From Aplysia californica (taxonomy: Eukaryota > Mollusca > Gastropoda > Aplysiida > Aplysiidae): DNA of 64,000 bases. The notes below the pieces were generated by a model. The model had not been told where the DNA came from and did not search any database. It saw only the letters and a list, made by a program, of their open reading frames with translations. Position numbers and translations under genes: made by a program. The stretch spans positions 951,744 through 1,015,743 of the forward strand of contig NW_004797460.1 in assembly GCF_000002075.1 (NCBI RefSeq), read 5' to 3'. Shown here in pieces: positions 9,293 through 21,200 of this stretch (position 1 is the first letter of the stretch; every line of letters starts with the position of its first letter).

Positions 9293-12200
9293 CTGGTGAA
9301 AAAAATGTTGAAATGGTATCAACACTATTAGGTTATTTAAGATACGGGACCTTCGAGTCAAACGTCCCTCTCTGAAAGGACCGAACCAAATAGGAAATTC
9401 GCGTAAAGTGTCTTTCCCAAAGACACAACGTCGGAGCGAGCTGAGGCTCGAATCCTCGAACCCACAATTTTATGATTACTGGTCCGGTACCCTAACTACT
9501 AGGCCAACAACGCCACTCCGCATTTTGTGGACAGAGATTAAGATATTGGGGAAAGAAATGAGAGTACTGATGTAGTGATATTATGTGGTCATTACATAAC
9601 TGCATAACACATTTTTTTTTTCTGTTTCGATATATCACTTTCTTGTCCCTGAGAAAGTTTATAAAAGCAGGGTTCAACCAGAATCTACTTAACGACTTGA
9701 GCACTGGTAAGATGTCTTAACAGTTGGGTTTTTAGCACGAAAAAACAAAATCCTGCTGTATTGAGGACACAAAAGAAGTACATTAATACTATAATTATAA
9801 TAGGACTTTTTACCATAGAAATACCCCCAAAAAATTGAAAAAAAAAAGACTTCCGCTGATTGTGTTATAATGACTGAAGATGTATCTCCTTTACAAGTTT
9901 GAGTTTTATTCATTTAAATGTAAACATTTCTAGGCCCTTGTAGTTTCAGAATTAGGTCACACGTATTGCGGACAGTATTGCCACAGACATATCTCAAAGG
10001 CCGCCAAAAATGACTTACGTCTGTATACAATACTGCCAGCGGTATGTGCTGAAGATTAGATGCGTAACATGAGAGTACAAAGAAAAGTAGAAGGAAAGAT
10101 AAGGATGATAAATGCTAGACTGGAAAGAAAGAGAAAATATCACTAGAGCTAAGCTAAAGAAAATTCAGAAGTCTAATTGTGATGACACAATCAATCAAAT
10201 AAAAAAACAAAAGGCATGATTGTGGGTCCAACTCATGAAAACCCTTGAAAAGTATAAACTATTTTCATAAAGGAAAAAAAAAAAAAAAAGCAAAAAGCAA
10301 AAAACAAAAAAAAACAAACAAACCCCCCCCCCCCCCCGAAAATTTTTAAAAAAAATGAGGGTTTAGGTGGGGGATTTTTGGCCTCCATTGACACAGTTTA
10401 GATCATGGGTAAGCTTTGACCCTGTCTGTCAGGGCCAACCCTAGCTGAGAGGGATGCAACATCCAAGCACAAAGAACAAGATAGCCGCTAAAATTTCTCC
10501 CCACTCAAAGAGATGAGCACAAAACAATTCAAACAATTGTCAAAAGCAAACAGTGTTCAAGTGCTTCACCATAAAAAAGCTTTTTAACTCATAACATGAA
10601 AACCTCAAACAAACGTTCACGGAACCAAATAAATATTGCTAAAATCAGACCTCCTCTTTCTTTTACAGCTTTTCTTTGTTTTTGCATACACAATACATTT
10701 TCAAACTACCATCCAGCCGAGTCTACTGTAACAGCTACCTTTCCAAGACAATCACTTGTACAAAGTACCACTTCCCACTTTGCATTTTTAAAAATATTAT
10801 GACACTGTCCGAGACATCCAACTGTCTAATACAACAAGTTTTCTCCTACCACCTGTCTAAGACAACAAGTTTTCTCCTACCACCTGTCTAAGACAACAAG
10901 TTTTCTCCTACCACCTGTCTAAGACAACACGTTTTTTCCTACCAACTGTCTAAGACAACAAGTTTTTTCTCACCACCTGTCAAAGACAACAAGTTTTCTC
11001 CTAAACAATGGGAAAACATCTTGGACAATTTTGACAAAACGACTGGTAGAAATCCTGGTCAGAACAAAACGTAACACATTTTCCTGTTAGCTGAAAGAGA
11101 AGGAACATTTGTGTATATATATATGTGTTGAATTTGCATTCTAATGAACATGTGAATAATTACTCAGATGAGACTCCCTGAATAAAGTATACCACTGATA
11201 CAGCCACCTAACATTCCATTTTCTGACCCACTATCAAGAATTATTTGAGCAAAATTGTGCTGTGTATTTTCTTTGAACTCTCTTACAGTTAGGCGAAACA
11301 AAATCAAAAGAACAAGTAACAAGTAACGGTTATCAATTGTAAAGAAAAATGGAAACAAAGAAAGCGAATGTCGTCTGATACCTCAATATCAGTCTGAAAC
11401 AGAAAAGATACAATTTTAATTCTATGAAGAATTGGTAGCTATTTCCTGCGAGTAGAGAGATAAATGCAACACCCCATGGCAAGTAAAAAAAATTCTTTAA
11501 AAAAAACCAAATTTTCCACTTTTATCAAACTTCACCATCAAACTTCATGCGTTCACTAGTCTCAATGTGTTGGCTGGTTCATCTGGATGAACAAAAAGAC
11601 AACAGAAACACCCACAATGAAACAGAAGGATAAAGCCAAATCAGAGCACCCATCGCATTAACCCCTTTATTTACTTTCACTTTCAAACAAGGGATACGAC
11701 ATGGAAATAAAATGACACAGAGAGACTAAAAACAGTACAAAAAACCCTGTACATTTACACACACTGGTCGGCTTCATGCTAAATATTATGAACTCTGCAT
11801 ACATTTAAACAGCAGGATTTCACAGAGTTGGCAACAATATAAGTAAGACAAATATTGACAATGCAAGACATGATCTTGCCACCCATCAAAAGCACTCTGC
11901 ACAAGAACTGATTTTAGAAAAGGATACAATGCCTCTTTTTTATTAACGGAAACAGTCATACTTTTGGCAAGTCAGCGGTACAAAGGTCACATTTTGTTAC
12001 AAACAGGTTTGAGTAACAGAAACTCTGAGAACAAAAAAAGACCACACCTAAACTCCCATTGACACATTTAAGAATTGTATGACAAAGATAAAAGCTAAAC
12101 ACCCTTAAAGGAAAGACTGACTAGAGCAATAAAATCCAGGGACCACTCATAAAAGAAAGACAAAAAACAAACCCTCCAAACATTTATCTAGACAAAAACT

Positions 12201-15200
12201 GCTGGCCTTCACGACCTGATGCAACTCAACACGCACATAAACACACTATTCTTCACAAGTACAGTAGGAAAAACAAAATATGGAGATCAAAATATCATAA
12301 GCAATATACAAAATACCCAGAGAAATACCTCATTTATGCACAGAAAGCTAACGGTAGGGGGGGGTCAAAAACGTACCAGATCTCTGATAAACATGGAGTT
12401 GGCCTCGTGCACAATCTTGTCCACCTCGATGTCCATCTGGCTAAGCTTGAGGCGGTGACCGTCGTTCTCCAGCAGCATGGTAAGCACCATCATGGCCTCC
12501 ACCATCAGCTGACGGTATTCTGGCTGAGGGATTCGGTTCAGGACCATTTCTACCTGCAGGGCAAACTTGAACTCACCCTTCGTCATCTGAGTGAAAGAAA
12601 AAAAGGTTTTTTTTTCGCAAAAAATATTTTTGTAATAGGTGATTTTACACCCCAATCAGCACAGTTCAGATCATTTAAGACCTGGCTTTGACCCTGCTTG
12701 TCAGGGCTAGTCTGGGATGAGAGGCAAACACAAAGACTGAAGTACTTGATTAAAGTCTCTCAATTCGGGAAACGAACTCGGATCTTCCAATTTTACCAGT
12801 GAGATGAAAATGTTCAAGGCTTTTATAGTGATGTAGTGTCCAAGAAATTGCATTAATCTCTTCTTTATATCTTTATTGCCTTTATTATTGAGCGTAGGGC
12901 CCACATTACACACATGGTAAACATTTATGGGGCACCCTGAAAGTCCCGATTCGGCTCAAAACTGTGGATTTAAGTTGTAGGCATTTTTAGCTTCTCCAGC
13001 CTCTCTTATAACTATTTCATTGAATAAGAATCCCCATAACCCTTATTTCTTCCCATACGGAGCATGTTTGTCACCACCATTTCCTCATAAAGTCAATCTT
13101 TTAGTTTTCTTTATCGCCAGTTTTCTTGAAACGTGGTTTTTCTATATATACTTTGAAAAATAACTCCATCATTTTTCATTCAATCTTCAAGAAATTTTCA
13201 CAGAATGAAGAAAAGAATATTAAATATTTGAGTGATGAATTTTTTTATATATGGAATATTTTGTTGTTGATGGTGTTTGGATTGTGGATTTTCACCGATT
13301 TTTTGCAAACGTGAATACTACTTCAGGAAAAAATTCATTAAAAAATTGTCCAGTATGTTGAGGAAAAATTCATCACACAGATTTGTAGATCTATTGTTTT
13401 CCAAGATGCATGCAAAAAAAATAAATTATTTCCATGAAAAATAAGTGCCGTATTAATTACGTAAGACATATTAACAAAATCCAATATGGCGGTCATTTCC
13501 ATGGCAACAAAACTGTTTTCTCAAATTTGACAGCGGATTTTAACTCTTATCCTGCGTCTGTGTCCAGATGCGCATCATATCAGCAACCGATTATGTCGGA
13601 CGTGCCGGGCAGGCCGCTGGGGTCACTCAGTGTGTACTGTTGGTGTACAGCGTGCGCGCCGGGAAACATGTGTTTTCGCCATGAATACCGCGAGAGTGTG
13701 TTAACCGATGATGAAAATAACGCTCTATCTTTCATAGCTTTCTATTTATAAAGTGTTACAAACACATGAATACCCCCCCTTTCACAAGCTGATAAGACAT
13801 TACGAGTAGTTACGCCCATTTCAATAACCTTTCTGGACGCTCTTGTTGTTACGAGAATGACCTGAGATTCGAAAGGGGATAATTTAGGTCAATTTCCGAA
13901 TGTTTTACCCTCAAATTGTTCTTTGTACCTGCACAATGGTATTCAAAACTATCAAACAAGCTTATTTTTTATCAGGTAGTATCATTTCATACAAAATCAA
14001 GCTCATTTGAAATATTTTGTATAGAAAAATGGAAGTCTTCATGTCTAAGTGGGTCAATTTCTTCTATAATTTCATTGGACGAACATCTGGAGCTACCAAC
14101 TTGGCATGTTTTGAATGAGACGTATGCCTCGATTACGAACCAACGCAGGCGGTTCTAGAAGAAGGCCACAAACGCACACAAACTCAAGCAGACTGACGCA
14201 CACACACTTGACCTGCGTGAATGGGGATCCGACTCGGGACCCGAATGACACGTAAGAGGATGCGCGCTGCGCATGCACTGAGCCAGGAGCTACACTGATT
14301 CGGGACCAGAACGTAGGTGAGGTGCCGAAATAGGCTTATCGGGCGACATAAACCCGGCTCCCGCAGGATGAGGGTTAAGACTCCTTACTATTCTTGTGAT
14401 ATGTGTGAAATTTGGTAACATTTGATCTACTAATAAGTGAGATAGCCTTCAGTTGCCGCCTCCCCTGTTAAGAGCAAAGACAGAAAGCAAAGGTCACCAC
14501 ACGACTCACCTCTTGAGTGAGAGTACCCGGGAGTGCATTCCCCTTAATCAGCAGGCCATGGCACTAAAATGAGAAACAAAGAGAGAAAACACAAATACTT
14601 TCAGCTTAGGACAAGTAAAAATCTTCTCCAACGGAAAGAAAAAAAAAAGACAGCCTTCCAAAGTCTCTGTATGCCTTCATAGAATGTCCATGGTACCTAC
14701 TTATAGCAAATTACATACTGTCAGTGTCATTTTACCATGATTCCAATTAATTTCGGGGGGAGGGGGGTTCCAAATGAATCCATAAAGGGGCTTCTTACAA
14801 CAGGGTTTTTTGTTGTTTTGTTTTATTGTCTTCTTTCTAAATTTTCATTGAAAAATAATGAGTGCCAAAGTCATGGTTTCCATTTGGGCACTCCTTGCTA
14901 AAAAAAAGTTCTCAAAACTTCCCAAAAATGACTTAAGCACTTGTGGGAAGACACTGGTAATATGATAATAATAAATATACAACAGAAGACCTAAAGAAAA
15001 AAACCATACTGAGAGAACGGATTTGGCTATCTCCTACATCCTTCAAGAAGAAACTGAACAGACCAGTACAGTAGTCTCCGCCTAAACGCACGCCATACAA
15101 AAGCACGCTCCGCTCAAACGCACGCTTTCGTCATCTGACGGATTTTTTACTATATAATTTAGACGTACAAACGCACGGTCATTCCCTCTAAACGCATGCT

Positions 15201-18200
15201 CCGATCCACGAAACACGCTGAGACATGTAAAGCTCGGCAAGGGGAAATTTTCACGACAACCTGCACAGCCTGCATAAGACAAGCCTAGAATTTACTAGAA
15301 AACCAGATACTGGATGAGCGTGCCCCTCACGCCGTACAAAGAGAGTGATAGACAGCGTTTACACACCCTACTTTCCACCGACGCATAGGTCTCGGTCTAG
15401 GGCTGGTCGGTTAAATTTTTTTTAGGGGGGGGGGGGGGGGACGGAAATGTTTTTTGATTGGTCACTGGAAATGTATCTTTGAGAGAAAGTTTCTGACTGG
15501 AGTTTGAGTGACTACGTGTAATGTTTAGCTAGATCTAGGCCTGATGCGCGACATGTGTAAATGCCGTTAAACACTAGACAGGCTTCTATAGGATTAAAGA
15601 TTAGCCAAGTAAGCCTAATAAGCCTTTATGGACATGTGCCGCCTGCTATGATTCTAGCTCTGGATCCAAGTAATCAAGTAATCCAAGCCTAATAAGCTGC
15701 GCTCGAAGAGCTTATAACGTAGCCTACTTGTTCAACGAATCACAAGAGAAAATGTTCCTCGATGATGATTCTGCATAAATTTACGGCGGTGGTCGCTTGG
15801 AAAGCCACGTGGGTGGTCCGTCGTCTCTATGACTATGACTATCACCAACAGTTTCCTCTTAGGCTAGATCTATCTGTTCCCGACGTTTATAGTGCAAATT
15901 CATTACATTGAGTTTGTCCCCCCCCCCCCCCCCCCCCATTCAACGCCTTTGTGTTCTCAACCCCAGTAGGGGAATCTTCCAGAAAACAGTCACGTGTCGT
16001 CACATTATCTGCCAAAATGACACCCTCCCCCCCAAGGGAGGTTACTAGAGTAATAAGGAATTGAGATGACTGCCTCCCTGCACTAAGGTTCATGTAAACG
16101 CACGCTCCGTATAAACACACGCTAAGGAGCCCTCCCGAGCACAGTGCGTTTAGGCGGAGACTACTGTAAACAGGCTACAGAAATTTGTGGTACCTGTACA
16201 TAATTCTGTGCCCGTGGTTTTATGCATCCTGCATACTTTGATAATTTTTTGCATAATTTCTGATTATTTTCCTTTCTCATTCTTTGTTAAAATAAACAGC
16301 ATCGCATAGTTTCACATTTTTGGGCTCATTTGGCATTATTTCAGAATTTTTCCTTGCATAAAAGGACGGGGACAGATAATTTGTGGTTGAAGCTGGCTTC
16401 CAAATGAAAACGCAAGCTGAAAGGAGAAGAATAGACTATTAAAGCTGAAAGGGACCAATAATTAGAGAAAATCACAAAAAAAGTATTGCAGAAAAGCCAT
16501 GACAAACGAAACTTAAGATGAAAAAGTAGATTCATCACAGGTTTAGATGTATATATATGTAGAGAACTAATAAATACCACAAAAAGCTCAACAGCTCCTA
16601 GCTAAACCAAAATTCAAAGCCCAAAAGCTCACTCTGTGTAGCAGCTCCCACAACATGGGGTAAAACCCGAGTGGGACGCGGTTGAGTGACCCGTCCAGAC
16701 GCCGGCGTCGCAGCCACTGGCCCTGGCGGTCAGCGATCTCCTCCTCCTCTTGTTGCTCCTTTGAGATGATCTGAGAACTCATCCCCAGTGTGGGCAGGTC
16801 GGCGCTCACCTGGTAAACACAAACACACATACACAAAGGGAAAGAAATTGGAATGAGAGAGGGTTAAAATGCGGTGTTTTGCAGTAATTTCATAAAACCA
16901 ACACATATACTCCTAACCCCAAACAATTAACTTTATTTTGACTCAGAGTTAAATAAATACCGTGTCTTTTTCCTTGTACTAAGATTACATTATATAGATT
17001 GAATTTTTTTTTTTTTTGCATATCACTAATTATAATCCTCAAAAAGGATCAATATTCAGCTAAATTATATATCAGTCTGGTATCAAAAGGGCAATAAGAG
17101 CATGGCACTTGAAAATAAACTTATAATCATGATAACCTTCACAGCTCTAGCAGTGGCGACAAACCCATACCATTTTTAACAAATACAACCCATAGTTCTT
17201 GCACTAATTAAATTTCAGTGCCCTTACATCACTAGAAGACTAAAGTTTTACAGTATTCATTAGAAAAATAACTTCATGTGTACCAACTATTTCTTCACAA
17301 TTGTATAAATAACTAAGGGACTCAATTTCACTTTCACTTTTCTGTTCCACAAAGAGAAATAGAACATGTAACACTTATTGAAAAGTAAAAAGAAAAAGAC
17401 AAAACACTCCTCAGGTTTTACAATTAACTAAGACTAAGAACAGTTTTGTTTGTAGAACATAATGCTGATGTATAATTCCTTCCTCTGCATATAAAGATAA
17501 GTGTGTATTTTCCCATATGTAAAACAATATTCTGTGGGTATAGCTATGACAATCGAGGAGAAAATTCCAAAGATGAAAACATCAAAGAACGTCAAGAGAT
17601 TATAACAGCAAAAGGTGCCAAATTTGCAAAAAAAATGGATTCAGGCATAACTGCTGTTTAAAAAGTCAACTATCTAAAATAGCAAAAACAGGTAATTGAA
17701 AGAAGAAGACATTAACACTCAGGGTGTGACTGTGAGAGTTCTGAAACAGGAACCTCTAAGGAATGAAAATAAGATGACTTAATAAAGAGGTATCAAGTTT
17801 GAGAAACATTCCAGTGCCAAACTGTAACTAATGTGGTCTTCAGAGACATCTAAATTCCTTTATTACATCAGATGAGGACACAAAGCACATCCATAACAAA
17901 TAAAAGACATCAGTAGAATCCGTGACAGATGTAACTATATATTCAAACTGAAAGTCACAGCTCCTGTGTTAATAACTTCAGCAAGTTTCACTCATTTGGG
18001 AATCTGAACACACCAGTGGCAGTCAAAATATAGATGAGGAAGCAGGACTTTGGAAATTCAAAAGTAAAACCATTCAAAATCGCAAACAGAAACCAAAAAG
18101 AAAACTCAGCTAAGAATGGACTCCGCATCGATAGTTTACTTTGAGTCAGTGTGATAACAACTACATTACATCTCGAACAGATTGGAACAATACCCCCCAA

Positions 18201-21200
18201 AAAATAAAACAGCCAGACGACATAATGCACTAAACAGTCACCAACAGAAACATGGCAAATTAAAAACTATGGTTGGACTGAAGAAAGGCAATAAAATTCA
18301 CGTATGCATCATAGCCTTGTATGCCCAGTGTCATACAGAAAATGGTTAGAGCAATAAACAGCCAACTCTCCAATGCAAACACCATTTTGTGGCTCTACAC
18401 AAGGTTGATGCCATGACTGAGAAACAGCCACCCCAAACATTTTCATTAATGTCACAGGCTGGTGTTAAAACGCCTATGGTGCATCACATCACAATCAAAA
18501 TCTGAAGCAAAGAGAAGTTGTGATGCCTTCAAGCACAGCAAAATTTAAGTCCTCAAGGTGAGGACAGAATGCCAGAACAAGAGCGTGATGTATTAGAGAT
18601 CAGATGAACGCAACAATTCAGCACATAATGGTTCAATAGCTGCATCAAAAACTATAACACATTTCAATTGGGCAGCTTTTCAGACTCAACTCATTCACCA
18701 CAACCAGTTGAACGATGATTGGTCTAGCATTTTCTTTGTCACTATGATGAGCCTTATCATCTGCTAGACGATACGGATACGCTTTTGTAAACATTCAACT
18801 ATTGCAATTGCTGTTTAGACTCACCAAAATGATATATATGTCCTGTTTTGAACAAATTTTTTTTTTCAGATTACCCTTTCAATTTCATATTATTTGGCAA
18901 ATAACATGTATTACTTGTACTTTGCCAAAAAATAGGCAAATTACTTGACGAAGCTAAATTTTTGCACTTGACACTTCCTTGCCAGCAGAAAAAAAAAAAC
19001 ATTCAAGAGGGTAAAAATTATGTAGTGAATGAGATAAAAGCAAGTAAGACAAATGAAATATTCTTATTAAAGAACAATGCAGGACTGAGTTCAAATCTCT
19101 ATTGCTGAAAGGAAACAGAAAGAGCTCATAACAAGGCAGAAATCGTAACACAATTAGCTATTTATACATTTTCCTTTCTTTCTTATTCCAGGATTTTCCC
19201 TTGGCAAGCCGTATTTCATTCACACTTGTCCCACTGTCTAACATTCAAACAAGAATAGAGACTTTCATAGACAGTGAGAAACACGAGTTGTAAAACAAAT
19301 CAGTATCATTTTTATCCATTTTAAAACCTTCCATAGTCTTTGGAGGTTTCAAAATAAAGACAATTAGAAAAAACAATAAGAGCTTCACTTTGGTAAGAGT
19401 ATTACAGCGCTTGCAACTGAATAAGGTCATATGAGCGCAAAAGAAAGTTAACAAAAACGGTAACAATATTCATAAAATTTACACTGGTAGAAAATGTGAC
19501 AAAGTAAACCTTGTCATCAATACCACATAAGTATACAATGTACATAAAACATTTGAACACATCCATAAGGATAATGGTTATCCAATGTAATCTATCACAC
19601 AAAGTCAGTAAACAACAAAGTGCAAAACTCACAGGAAAAAGAACAACACTATTAAAAAAACCAAAAACATCTCATTAGTGATCCAACTGGATTGTGAAGT
19701 CAGTAAAGAAAGCAATGAATATCACCCTGAAATCGAGTCAGTTGGATTAATTTAGTTTCCACTCATCAAATAGTGGGACAAAAAGAACAGTAGACCTATT
19801 CCCTTTATGCTTTTCGCTGTCGTGAATTTCTAAATACCTTCTGAAGAGAATGCAATAGTCATTGTCCAATATATTCTTTCCACATGATAGAAAATTTACC
19901 AAACTCAGCTTGAAAAACAAATTATTAGAAAATTAGCCTACTTTTAAACAGTCCGTGAAGAAAGTTTGGGCATCTTTGGGGATGTAGGAAACCACATTCA
20001 CTCTCAGATCTATTAATTGTTCATCATAACTACTCCGCACACTACATTAAACCAGTTACACTTCTGAGATGTACAAACAAGTGTATCCAGTTTGTGTAAA
20101 CGCAATTTGATGACACAGCAAAGATGGAAAAATATCGAGAAAAACGTGAATCAAAGACCCTAAATCAGAAGACTGTTTACTGTATTGTCTTTGCATGATC
20201 TCATGTACAGTCCTACGTGTATCAAGTAAATTATATGTGGCTCCTGCACGGGGATTTGGTTAAAACAGCACTACCTTTATTGAGACAAATTGCCACAGAA
20301 ACGCTGAAAAAAAAGTGTTCACTACCTACTCCTCAGTGACACAACAAATTATATATATATTATATGCAAACTTATTCAAGCTGAAATTTTTTCTTTTTCA
20401 AACGAAAGTTTTATGCCCCGGTTGACACTGTTTAGATCATCTCGGAGGTGGGCCGTGATGAAGCACCTCATCGCTACACCACAAACAACCTAGTGAACGA
20501 ATGAACCTGTGATTTCTTATTATGCACTCTTCATTCTTTCCACTGTCTGGCACAGTTTATCGCCCTGTGTTCAGTACAGAGAATAAAATGGTTTAGCCAC
20601 CTGTTACGTATGTCACCTGGCCAGCCCCAAGCACTCAGGCTATAAAGGAAGAGGAAGGCCATAGAAAAGGTCGGAGTCAAGGAAACCCTGAGAAATTATA
20701 ATATCCCAATTGATAGAGCTACAGAGCTGGCCTACCATAGAAAGCTGCATCTCCCCTCGATGCTTAACTGCAACAGAGGATGAAAAAGTGAAAGTAGAGA
20801 AAGTAAGTAAAGTAAGTTCAGTACACAGTATTAAGCATTTTCCCACAGCAAGTATCACATCCCCCTATGTCAACTACTGGTGTTGGCTTATAGGACAGCA
20901 ACAAAAAGATGAGTAAACAGTGTCTTCTGATTCACAGTCTTTGCAGAAACAGTAAAACAAGTGCATGAAAAACCTGATTTTCTGATGACGCAGCGACCGA
21001 AACTGGTACAGTCACCTAAGTAAAGCCATGTTAATCTTACACAAAGTCACCATTGAAAGAATTGAATGGGAAAATTTTTTACAAACAGTAGGAGAAATGC
21101 TATCTTGCCCAGACAAAACAATCAGATGAAATCATTAAAAAATTGGAGAGGGAGAGAGATGTCTGACTTATGGACTAGGCAATTTCAGCAAGACTTTAAA

